Assembly: GCA_038049695.1 (NCBI GenBank)
Contig: CP142452.1
Coordinates: 30,244,501-30,308,500, forward strand
DNA length: 64,000 nt
Direction: 5' to 3'
Source of the DNA: Cinnamomum chago
Lineage: Eukaryota; Streptophyta; Magnoliopsida; Laurales; Lauraceae
Shown here in pieces: positions 45,450-57,114 of the stretch. The position numbers were made by a program, and so were the translations under genes. Each line of letters starts with the position of its first letter. Position 1 is the stretch's first letter. The notes beneath the pieces were generated by a model. That model saw only the letters and a program-made list of their open reading frames with translations. It searched no databases and had not been told where the DNA came from.

Positions 45450-47337
45450 TGGCTCATCAAGGGGGGGTTTGGTAAGGACATTTATATCCTGAAGCTGTCA
45501 GGACAATATCCAGGTTCCGTTTCCGATCTACGTAATTGGATCCCACCAACTTATTCTGGTTGAGGATGGTCGCAAGTGGATTGAAAATGTTTGAATTCAT
45601 GCTTGAAATACTGTAGCACATAACCATACATTCAATTAATGAATTTAAATGACATTAGGGTTTAGTATTCTACTAAATTTATATGGAATCCTGATAACTA
45701 TTAAATTCAGAATACATCGGAATCCCAATCCCTGGAGTATGCCTCCTTGGGGAGTGCGAATACCTCCTAGATTGGTGCGGATCAAAGTTGGTCAAAATTT
45801 GGATTAAGACTAACTTTCCATGATCCCCTTCATTCATTATTATCTAGGTATCTCATACCAAATAATGTATGACTCCCAATTTGCTTTGGTTTCTAAAATA
45901 AATGAGGCAAATCCTTGGGGATACTACATCATTATTTTAGTTATGTGTGACCCACCAACTAGCATTGCATGACAACCGTTGCGAGCCCCGTCTCACCAAC
46001 ACTATCCATAGGAGATCCATATCTAGTAACCAGACAAGTAAAAGCCCTCCATGGGGAGCGGCCATTCTCAAGATGGCGCGAGGCTAATACTTTCCTTACA
46101 ATGGACCTATGGTGGAAAACCATGGGGATTTCTAAATTTAAATGCCCCGCTCCCACTTAATATTTTAGAATTGAGGATTTCTTTGTAAGGTATTAGGGCC
46201 CACATGTGTACATATGAATATCAAATCATCTCATGATATGATCTAAGATTGGTTCCAAGTCAAGTTATTTTTAGGAAAGTCTGGTTTCTAAATTAGTGTT
46301 ACCAATGTATCCATCTCATGGGTCATCAACACTAATTAGAACTCTTTCCAAAAATTAATTTAATTTGACCAATTTTAGTAACTTGCTATGTTTGGATCAG
46401 ATTTGGAAATATTCTAATTTAAACATGCATCCATAAATAGAAAGTGCTAAAAATAGAAACTAGTCTTCTCCTCCACATGGCCCAAGCGGAATAGACTTCT
46501 TGGACTTCTAGACTTTCTAAAACTTTGGAATCCCTCAAACTCATTGGGAAACTCCAGAAATCCTTTGGTAATCTTCAAACTGCTTGATTTGGAGTCCAAC
46601 ATCACTTTCCTTCTTCGTCTCGGACATCGCCAGAATTTACAAATTTAGAAAAATTACATAAATTCCTATGCCTCAATTATGAGACTTACATGGTAATCTA
46701 AAACTAGAAATAAAAGGGCTATAGGGAAATTCATCATGCCTTGCCATTTCACGGGAAACCAAGGAAACCATGACGCCTTTTAATTTAGCCTTAAATAAAC
46801 CAATCACCATTTATAGAAAGCAAAAGACTTGTGGGTCATATGGAGAGGACATGATCATCTGCAAGTTAGTATCTCATACAACCATACAAATCACAAAAAT
46901 AGGTTGCCAAAAAATGCTGGAAAAATAGGAAGTAAAAGTAGACCCGAAACTTGAAAAATCAGTTTCTGCAGCATTCTGCACAGAAGGCACGGTTGACCTG
47001 CCAGGGGGCCCGGTCGACCTGCCTACAAGTCAGCCGGTCGACCGGGGACGGGGCCAGGTCGACCGGATTGATGAATTTCTGCAACTTGGGTTTTCTGTTT
47101 CGTGTCCATTCTTTCCCAAATCACTTCCAAAGTGTTCCAATGGCTTCCTATGATCCTTCCATCATTATTAAACCCTTTTGTGACTATCCAAACATGAATC
47201 TACTATCAAATCAAGTAAATTCATCAAAACTGATCCTTACATAGCCCTTGCTTCATCTTCTTCACATCTCATGCAAAGATTGAAGCAAGCTTGCTAGTCT
47301 AACATGATTAGAGATGAGGTATGACTCTGATACCAAT
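45450..47337 (-). other. Copia gag start and leader, with GGTCGACC pairs
   Basis: This is the region between gag and the PBS on the minus strand: mostly non-coding, about 1.9 kb, long for a copia leader. It carries GGTTGACC (46991) and GGTCGACC (47012), 21 bp apart, then GGTCGACC at 47036 and 47057, also 21 bp apart, next to CTGCAG/TTCTGCA words. Confidence 0.6.
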
Positions 47338-49102
47338 TGTTGGAATATAGGTGGGCCTTCCAGACATGTTTCAAAAACTTTTGACCCACTTGATGTAGGG
47401 ATCAATTGTCTAGAATGCAATAAACCCAATCCAGGATGCAATTCCTCAAAACACATAGTCATGTACAGCAACATATACTATCTAAAAGATAGAAATAAGC
47501 ACATAAACATGCAACTACGAAATCTACAGCATACAAGGATGTAGATATACCTTTGGAGCTTTGTTGTGCTCTAATAGAGGATTTGAGTTCTTTACTTTGA
47601 TGATAAACAACTTCACAATCCAATTAAGAATCTCCAACTCCTTTTGATCTTCCACGCTATGACCCATATTAGATCTCTTTTCTCAAGAAGATGGTGGAAT
47701 CTTCAAGAGAAAACCCAACTAGTAACTCTAAGGAACTAAAGGTGAAAGAGAGGAGGGGAACTTAGAGAGGAAGAGAACTTGTGCAACTCTTGCACAAAAG
47801 GGCTGGACTTGCACTATGTATTATTCACGACCAAGAGGGGTTGATTCCCCTTTATATAGCCCTCCAATCTTCCTCTTTTCCTATTTGAAATAGAAGTTTA
47901 ACTCCCATTACAAATTAGTAAACATCTCCCTTGCTAGTTGCCATAGAAGTCTCACTTCCACAACAATTAGAAGCTTTCTCCTTTCTAATAAAAATAGAAG
48001 TCCTACTTCCATTAATAATTAGTAGCTTACCATTACCACTATTAGAAGTCTCACTTCAAATAGAAATAGTAACCTTCCTTTTATAGTTCAAGTAGAATTA
48101 GTATGTTTCTAATAACTTGGGCTAGCGTGGGGACCACTAGGGATTCCTTAGAAAGCTGGCTCCAACTGGGACACGCGACCCCACATCTCATGTGCAATCC
48201 GGGCCCACAGTTAATTGCAAATAACTCCACTATATAAATGCAATTGCACTCCAGTCTTAGGAATATATTACAATGAAGACCCTAAACTTCCACAGTACTA
48301 CAAGAAGGCCCCTCCATCTATATCCATGGATCAAATGGACCTATCCACCAAATTAGATCCATATCTTATTATCCTTGAGCCCCAATTAATTATAATGATC
48401 ATTTGGTACCGATCCAATTAACTCTTAATTGGAATGGGTGCGCACTTACTAATGATAAATCCATTAATTGGCACAAGGGGATATTAAAGATAGATTTCAT
48501 CTTGACCATTAAATGTTCCCACAGCTCTACTACCACGAACCCAAATCACCGAGGTATTGACCTACAATTGGCCTCACTCATTGGTGACTCAAAGCAAATG
48601 AATAGATAGAAACTTGAGTTCATTAATGTCTCAGGATCATGAGCCTATTGTTAGGGAATTATGAGAGCAAACCTTATAGTAAAGATAGTGTATATAAGGT
48701 GCTTCTCATGGTCCTTCAATACATCTAATGTACCAGCGCCATGATCCAAAATCTTACATTCCGATGATCGAGACAAATCACACTATCTCATAGTGATCAA
48801 AGTGCTGCAACCTTGTCAGATGAGATGCCCAATCTCATCACTGGTTGTGAAGATGTTTAAGTATAAGTTTTGCAATACATGTCTCCTGTATGTGGATCTC
48901 ATCTATACACATGTATTACATCTAGTATACTTGTAGACTCTGGTTCATCTCATGAACCATTATGTCATTTGTATTGGTTATATGCAAGTATATGAAACAC
49001 CATTCATCTCATGAAAGGAAAAGCATGAATTGTATTGATAAATAAAGAAATTAATCAATTTATTACATCATATACCCTTGGTATTGAGACCATAAACTAA
49101 CA
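47338..49102 (-). repeat. Copia 5' LTR
   Basis: 1765 bp, longer than the other copy. The PBS (TTGGTATCAGAGTC on the minus strand) adjoins its left edge. The middle roughly 1 kb appears identical to 37150-38190. Confidence 0.88.
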
Positions 49103-49184
49103 GGTGCATGGTCAAGTGCAAGTTGCGTTACAGTCCCAGCTTAACATTCTGTTAGGGTTTTCATTAGTTTGCTATTAAATTGGA

Positions 49185-49662
49185 TACATTCATTTTCATA
49201 AGCTTGATCTCTTTAACCTACGGAACGGAAGCAGTCCTTCCACTCAAGGTCCTTCACCCGTCACTGCGCGTCCAGCTAAATGAAGATATAACAGAAGATC
49301 AGAGGAGAGAAGCACTACTACTTCAGCTTGACCTACTCGATGAGAAAAGAATGAAGGCAGCAGAGCATGCACAAGTGTATCGGAAGGGGATTGCTAGAGC
49401 CTACAACAAGCATGTCAAAGAACAAAGATTCAAAGTCGGTGATTTTGTGCTAAAGCGCATCACTCCATCCCAGCTTCCGCATCCCAGAGGTAAGTTACGA
49501 CCCAATTGGGAAGGCCCTTATGTAATTAAAGAAGTATATTCTGGAAACGCATACAGACTAAGGGGAAGAGCTCCCCGATCCATGGAATGCTATGTACCTA
49601 AAAAGGTACACAATTTGACCATTCCCTACTTCTTACGGAATATGACCCTCCTTGCCCTTTAG
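49185..49662 (+). pseudogene. Ty3/gypsy (Tat-like) integrase C-terminus, fragment
   Basis: An open fragment with LTYGTEAVLPLKV, then LRVQLNEDIT, a charged helix (REALLLQLDLLDEKRMKAAE), RAYNKHVKEQRFKVGDFVLK and NWEGPYVIKEVYSGNAYRLR. These are the hallmarks of the C-terminal integrase domain of plant Tat-lineage elements. The rest of pol, left of this point, is absent. It is followed by the long non-coding 3' region expected of Tat elements. Confidence 0.8.
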
Positions 49663-49865
49663 CGTAGTTGAATAAATCCCGTAGGAGGACCGAAGAGATG
49701 CACTCTGATCAAACTTGGAACTCAAACACACACCAGCACCTAAAAACACACAAAATGGTGAGTCAATCCCACACAAATTTCGCACTGCTAAAGCCACCCA
49801 AAGTAAAGGTTTGAAGGTGGGATCACTCGTGTCATGAAAGCTTTTTGATTCAAAAAAAAAAATTG

Positions 49866-50340
49866 TGACTAGTTTGGATTTTGAGCCTTTTTAACCCAAG
49901 CCAGTAAGCCCGTAGAGGTATTTATATACCCAGTGCCCTAAAGCCACCTGGTTTGGGAGTCATTGGCTGAATGCTCGTTACATGGGTTAATTAGAAAGCT
50001 TAAGAGACCTAGACATTGCACAGTCACATGCAAAAAAAAAAAAAAAAAAAGAGAGAAAATATTTAGTTAGAAGTCTTGAAAAGAATAAAAGTCTTTTGAC
50101 TAGTCTGGGTTCGTAGCCTTTTTAACTCAAGCTAGTAAGCCCGTAGGGGTATTTACATGCCTAGTGCCCTAAAGCCACTTGGTTTAGGAGTCATTGGCCG
50201 AATGCTCGTTACATGGGTTGATTAGAAAGCTTAAAGGACCCAGGCATTGCACGGTCACATGTCAAAAAAAACAAAAAAACAAAAAAAAAACAAAAACCAA
50301 AAAAAAAAAAAAAAGAAAAGAAAAAAATCTATTAGGATTA
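49866..50340. repeat. Tandem duplication, period 231 bp, in the Tat 3' region
   Basis: TGACTAGTYTGG starts at 49866 and 50097. Both copies share AGTAAGCCCGTAG, AGTGCCCTAAAGCCAC and GAATGCTCGTTACATGGGTT. A-rich runs end each copy. Confidence 0.85.
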
Positions 50341-50588
50341 GGCCTGCTGAAATGACATGGGTACTCATCGGATAAACTAAGCAGAAGGTGGTCAAAAACC
50401 ACAACACTAAGGTACGTAGCACGGTGACTCAGCACCCCACACACGAACATTTTTTTTCATATATATACGCATACGAATATATGTTTATTTCACACGGCTT
50501 CCCAACCTGGGTCCTCATCGCATACACAATTGCCACGAGCACTCACTAGCCCACACACAGGCACCTCATGCATGCTTTCACTACTAAT

Positions 50589-52786
50589 TGTAAGTCCATG
50601 GGGATCCGAACCCTAGAGGGGGGGTGAATAGGGTGAGCTTCTTTTATGACCAATTTTAACAATTTTAACTTCTTTAAAACAAACTAGTCACAAGTGATGA
50701 TTATCAAACAATATGCGGAAGCTAATATAAGCAATCACCACAAAGCAAGCACCATCACACAAGGATTTATAGTGGTTCGGCCTCAATGCCTACATCCACT
50801 ACCGGCTTGTGATCCAACACCCCACCGGATTTCCACTATTTATGCTTTTCAATAGGCTAAGCAATAACCTTTACAATATGCTTTCCAAGGCTAAGCAATA
50901 ACCTTACATTGATATTTTTCAAGGCTTAACATCAACCTATACACTATGCTTTTATAGGCTAAGCAATAACCTCTTCAACCACAAGGTTGGTTATCTCACT
51001 AAGATAGTGTCTATAATACACTTGATGGAGATTCATTTAAGCTCATTACAATGCCTCTTAATTAGGCGGATATGGAAGTGAAAATCTAATACACACTCAC
51101 ACTATGAATGCAAAGATTAAAGTACATGAAGTGTGTGTGTGTGGTCCTCAATCATTTAGAAAATAAAAGCTCATAAATGTATGCCTAAGGCTTTTGAAAG
51201 TTTTAGCTCATAAAACATTTATGATTGAGGAAGTAATGCAATCACATGTTAAAAGTAACAACTTGTTAATGATATCAAAGTTACACAAGTTGTATGAAAT
51301 GGATTAGCTAAACATGTGATGCATAGGGATGTCAATCAAATCATCAATGAAGCTCAAAACATAAAAATAGATTTGATTGAAATTAGGGGACAAATCATAT
51401 GTAATTATAAAGACAACTTGAAAAAGATTTACCAATCAAAGTAAGGCAAGTTGTGAAACATTAAAACAATAATACACATATGATTTGTAATGATGTTGAA
51501 TCCAAAACATAAGATACATTTGAAAGAGATTTTCTTATGATGGAAAACAACAACCAAAGATTCAACAAAGTATATGAATCATGTTACATATTTCATTAAC
51601 ATGATCTACTTAGATTTACCAAAGATAAAGTACTACTTTGATGAATCAATGGTGATGTATCCAAAACAATAGATCTATTCAAAATATAACACATGCTAAG
51701 GATACAACAAATCATAGATTAACATGTTACAAAGATTTGCCAATGATAAAACAAAACATGAAAACATATGATTTGTAAAGAAGTTGAATCCAAAACATAA
51801 GTTAGTTTTGAGAGAGATGTTCTTATGATGGAAAACAACAACCAAAGATTCAACCAAGTATATGGATCATGTTACATATGATTTCAAAGGTTCTTTCATT
51901 AACATGATCTACTTAGATTTACCAAAGTTAAGTACTACTTGGATTGAATCATATGGTGTTGTATCCAAAACAATAAATCAACTCAAAACATAAAACATGT
52001 TAAGGACACAACACAAACATAGTTTAACATGCTAGAAATGATTTACCAAAAATAAAACAAAGCATGAAAACATATGATTAAGGAAGGAAGAGCCTACTTG
52101 GTGGTTTAACTTCATTAATCCAAGCTTTAGCTTTCCTAATCATCCCCTTCATCCCTTGGTTCTTTTCCCTTTTGATATGCCTCAATACCTCTCAAGGAGG
52201 GGCTTAAAATTCCCAACTTTTGGCAAGGGAAAGAACTCATATTTATAGCAAAAAGTTGCCAACGGCTAGTTCTCGGTCAACCGGCACACAGGCCTCGGTC
52301 GACCGGGACCACACAACGGTCAAATTTCTGACCGTTGGGGCGCCAGGGCAACTTTCTGCCTTGCAGTGTTCCCGGTCGACCGGGACCTCTGCGCCGGTCG
52401 ACCGGCGACACTGCAGTGGCCCCAAAATCCATTTTTTGCAAATTCAAAGTTTTTTCTTTGGGGGATCTTTTGGCCACTAAATCAAGCTTAAAAAACATGT
52501 TTTAAAGATTCTAATGGTTTTTAAAACATGAACATAAAAAGCCTAAAAAGTTTATGAAAACTTTAAAACCATAGGCTAGCTTGATTTCTAAAACTTTTTC
52601 CAAAAACTAATGCATCCAAGTTTTAAAAACAAATCATGCATAAATAGAAACTTTTACTAATCTTAAAACCAATGCATGAATAAATCAAGATTTCAAGTTT
52701 ATATAAAACAATGCATAAGTGTGTAAATCAAATGATGCTTGAATGATTATGCATCCATCAAATTGCAATCTACAAAAACCCTAACA
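50589..52786 (-). repeat. LARD-like element, 3' LTR
   Basis: 2198 bp. It contains the repeats near 50835-50990, a TATA box read leftward (52242-52249) and palindromes starting at 52275, 52297, 52374 and 52396. Confidence 0.88.
52275..52403. promoter_or_regulatory. Palindrome pairs flanking a hairpin upstream of the TATA box (3' LTR)
   Basis: GGTCAACC (52275) and GGTCGACC (52297), then GGTCGACC (52374 and 52396); both pairs are 22 bp apart. AACGGTCA...TGACCGTT lies between them. The module matches that of the array element in layout, but with different linker sequence. Confidence 0.7.
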
Positions 52787-53339
52787 ATCTCCCCCTTTGC
52801 AATTTGATGGCAAACACACTCACCACTGAATAAGCACACTTAGTCTTCAGCTCCCCCTCAGCTGGACAAGGCTTGAAATTTTCTTGGATGCTTCTTCTCA
52901 TAGCTTGGGCTCTTGGGCTTCAATCTTCATGATGCTTGGTGCTTGATCATTCTTCAAGCTTTCTCTTCTTTAGCCAAGCATCTTCTTTAGCTTCCAAGCT
53001 TTCTTTCTTCTATTTGCTCTCCCCCTTTGACCATGCCTCTCTCTCCCTTGAATGCTCTCTCCCCCTTTGAAGAGTAGGAGATCTTTGAGTACTTGAACTC
53101 TCTCTCCCCCTTTGACATTAAATTGCAAAGGTACCTACACACATGAAACAAGGAAAATACCTTTAGTAGCACCTGTTAACAAATGAAATCGAAAATGAAA
53201 TTCATAACAGGGTATCATGTATGTAAGTTATCTCTAAGGGCTCAAAGGCAATCCAAGGGTCAATTTGATCAAAACTAATACTTCCTATGAAGGTTTACAC
53301 TCCCCCTCAATCCATTCTCTTCTTTTGTCAAACTTTTGA

Positions 53340-55680
53340 CAAGATTTAACTATTAGATGCAAGAAGAAGATGGTTTAACCAAATGAGGGTCAACTTCAAG
53401 GAAAGGATTAGGTTCATATAACTATAAAGCTCAATATGATCAAATTGCCAAAAGATAGCTAGGTCTAAAGAGAAAAGCAATCATGGATATCAATTGGAAA
53501 AACAAAGAGTACCAATTGAGATTTAAGGATATGACTATTAAATCAATCACTCTAAAATGGATTTAAAAGTATGACTATTGGGAAAAATCCAAATTAGAGC
53601 TATCCATGATGAAATAGGGTTTATTAATCATAGCATCAAATAATTTAACTAAGAAGAACATATGCTATGAAAGTTTTGAAAATCATTTCATTCAATCATT
53701 AAATATGACTTATTAAAGTGCAAATTGAGTGAAATGAAAATCAAACATGAAGCCAACCTCAACTAATAACCAACCAATATTATGAACACATAAACATGGT
53801 GGTCATGAGATATACCTATAAGAGCAAAAGAGGTGGCAACATGAACATTATGATGCTAATGGTGTGTGACATGGAACAATCATATTACTTATCAAGTTCA
53901 ATCCAATGCACACAAGGTTTATCACATTCACAAGAAATCAAATCAATCAATCATTATACCAATTGAAACCAATTGAATTTGATAACATGATAAAGAGCAA
54001 GAATGTGACAAAATTCCATCAAGCATCATAAATGCATATTCATCACTTTTAAAGATATAACTAAAGAGCATAGTGATGAACAAGATAAATTGCAATGCAA
54101 AATGATATAACTTTGTAAAGCATGCAATTTCCAAAGTGTCAAAAATCATATGAATTCAACATCTAAGATATCCATCAAACATATAGAAATATGAGGAATA
54201 GATTTCAAAGAGTTTCATATGATTAAGAACACTACTATGAAGTTGAAACATGTATAAAGATGATATCACTTAGAGAAAATACATGAATCAACATCATAAC
54301 CATCCAAAAAGATATGACTAGAATGGCATAGAGGATGGATTTGAGTTCTAGTATGGTTTCAACAAATAAAACGAATAACACAACCATACATAGAACGATT
54401 TGACATTTGCATAGAGAGGATTAATCAACATTCAAGATCTAACTCATACCAATCATCCAAAAAGGAATATAATTATTTAAGCACAAGAAGGTATGAAGTT
54501 AAAGGAATCAATCTATCATGTAACATCTCCACTCTTAGCAAATGTACTAATGCTTACAATGCAATGAAAAAGATATGAGGTTTAAACCAAATGAACTTAG
54601 CACATAAAATCACATATGTACTTAAAAAGCTCAAAAACAAGATTTTACTATAAAGCACATAAACAATCATCAAAATGCATTAATGAGAATATATACCAAG
54701 ATAATCACAAAAATGCAAATCAATGAAACCATATCCAACCAAGCAATGTAAGACATCAAAATCAATTTGCATAAAGAAATATAACTAAATGAGCAAAGAT
54801 ACAAATTGTTTGTAAACATTATTTCCTTTCAAATGATAAAATCATATTTAAGCACAAGGAAATAAATTCAAGGAAAATGCTTCTATAAATACAACCAATA
54901 AAGCATAGAACATTTTCCAAAGTTTCTCAAATCACTTCAATATATGAAATTCCAACAAAGAATCATTTATAGAATTAAGAGCAAGTGATTTTGAAAAACA
55001 AGAAGTGTACTATTGTAAAGTTTTCAAATTTTAAAAACAATAGACACTTACAAATTTTCCATATCAAAAAATATAACTTGTAAATCAATGGAAAACTAAA
55101 GTTGCTTCAAATCATTTGATTTCCAAAAAGGATCTAACTATGACAAACATCAAATGATTTTCCAACATCAATTGATCATGAAAAACTAGCTATGAAAGCA
55201 TTTGTAATCACAATCAATTGATCATGACTAGATATGCACAACAAGAGATATTACTAAATGAACAACATGCAAATCCATCATGAAAAAATTGCAATCAAGG
55301 ATTTTGAAAACCATGAGATATAACTATAAAAGTTCATGAAGACAAAATCAAATGATCACAAAGAAACATTGCATTTTAAAAGATGTGACTTTAAAGAAAC
55401 AGAATGCAAATGTAACATGACCAACAAAAAGATATAACTAAAAAGAATAGGTTGGTCTAGTGGGATCAAGGCCTTAAGGTTACTCAAATAGTCTACCTTT
55501 GAAAATTCACCTAAAGCCTTGAAAAGGTTGTCCATGAGAGAACACTTTGAGGACTCACCAACTCTAGAAGATATAACTTGGAAAAGTCTTAGAGTGGTGC
55601 AATGAGGCTAGGGAAATTTCAATTTCAATCATAGTGGAAATCTTTAAAAAGATATGCAATAAATCACAACACTAGGGTCC
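53340..55680 (-). repeat. Degenerate repeat field with AAAGATATAACTAAA words
   Basis: Variants of GATATAACTA recur about every 50-100 bp, for example near 54052, 54104, 54778, 55070, 55316, 55430 and 55568. This is the reverse complement of the TAGTTATATC heads in the array element, so the orientation relative to transcription is the same. Confidence 0.6.
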
Positions 55681-55746
55681 AAATCTAGCAAGGATCAACT
55701 CCAGGTTGTTAAGCCCTAAAATGGAGTAACCCGCTCTGATACCACT

Positions 55747-57114
55747 TGTAAGTCCATGGGGATCCGAACCCTAGAGGGGGGGTGAATAGGGTGAGCTTCT
55801 TTTATGACCAATTTTAACAATTTTAACTTCTTTAAAACAAACTAGTCACAAGTGATGATTATCAAACAATATGCGGAAGCTAATATAAGCAATCACCACA
55901 AAGCAAGCACCATCACACAAGGATTTATAGTGGTTCGGCCTCAATGCCTACATCCACTACCGGCTTGTGATCCAACACCCCACCGGATTTCCACTATTTA
56001 TGCTTTTCAATAGGCTAAGCAATAACCTTTACAATATGCTTTCCAAGGCTAAGCAATAACCTTACATTGATATTTTTCAAGGCTTAACATCAACCTATAC
56101 ACTATGCTTTTATAGGCTAAGCAATAACCTCTTCAACCACAAGGTTGGTTATCTCACTAAGATAGTGTCTATAATACACTTGATGGAGATTCATTTAAGC
56201 TCATTACAATGCCTCTTAATTAGGCGGATATGGAAGTGAAAATCTAATACACACTCACACTATGAATACAAAGATTAAAGTACATGAAGTGTGTGTGTGT
56301 GGTCCTCAATCATTTAGAAAATAAAAGCTCATAAATGTATGCCTAAGGCTTTTGAAAGTTTTAGCTCATAAAACATTTATGATTGAGGAAGTAATGCAAT
56401 CACATGTTAAAAGTAACAACTTGTTAATGATATCAAAGTTACACAAGTTGTATGAAATGGATTAGCTAAACATGTGATGCATAGGGATGTCAATCAAATC
56501 ATCAATGAAGCTCAAAACATAAAAATAGATTTAAAAATTCCCAACTTTTGGCAAGGGAAAGAACTCATATTTATAGCAAAAAGTTGCCAACGGCTAGTTC
56601 TCGGTCGACCGGCACACAGGCCTCGGTCGACCGGGACCACACAACGGTCAAATTTCTGACCGTTGGGGCGCCAGGGCAACTTTCTGCCTTGCAGTGTTCC
56701 CGGTCGACCGGGACCTCTGCGCCGGTCGACCGGCGACACTGCAGTGGCCCCAAAATCCATTTTTTGCAAATTCAAAGTTTTTTCTTTGGGGGATCTTTTG
56801 GCCACTAAATCAAGCTTAAAAAACATGTTTTAAAGATTCTAATGGTTTTTAAAACATGAACATAAAAAGCCTAAAAAGTTTATGAAAACTTTAAAACCAT
56901 AGGCTAGCTTGATTTCTAAAACTTTTTCCAAAAACTAATGCATCCAAGTTTTAAAAACAAATCATGCATAAATAGAAACTTTTACTAATCTTAAAACCAA
57001 TGCATGAATAAATCAAGATTTCAAGTTTATATAAAACAATGCATAAGTGTGTAAATCAAATGATGCTTGAATGATTATGCATCCATCAAATTGCAATCTA
57101 CAAAAACCCTAACA
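55747..57114 (-). repeat. LARD-like element, 5' LTR
   Basis: 1368 bp, shorter than the other LTR. Palindromes start at 56603, 56625, 56702 and 56724 (pairs 22 bp apart), with the TATA box at 56569-56576 (minus strand). The PBS lies immediately to its left. Confidence 0.88.

Larger units (their letters stand above)
36816..49102 (-). mobile_element. Ty1/copia retrotransposon (minus strand), with nested solo LTR
   Basis: LTR 36816-38383, internal region, LTR 47338-49102. The flanks GGTGA (36811-36815) and GGTGC (49103-49107) are a near-perfect target duplication. Reading leftward come the PBS (47323-47335, initiator tRNA-Met type), a leader, gag, protease, integrase, RT and RNase H, then the purine tract (38384-38393). 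The gene order is that of copia. The coding region is broken, with roughly five breaks, and is also split by solo LTR 3. Without that insertion the element is about 9 kb. Parts of the LTRs differ markedly while others look identical, so age estimates conflict. Confidence 0.9.
50589..57114 (-). mobile_element. LARD-like LTR element (minus strand), relative of the tandem array element
   Basis: LTRs 50589-52786 and 55747-57114, exact target duplication CTAAT (50584-50588 and 57115-57119), PBS on the minus strand (55733-55744) and purine tract (52787-52800). Its LTR ends, TATA region, 35-bp repeats, palindrome module, TAGTTATATC-type field (53340-55680) and multiple purine tracts all match the array element. 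No gag, protease, integrase or RT frame is present, so it is wholly non-autonomous. I noticed only two substitutions in the alignable LTR parts, which suggests a very young insertion although the LTRs differ in length. Confidence 0.88.
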
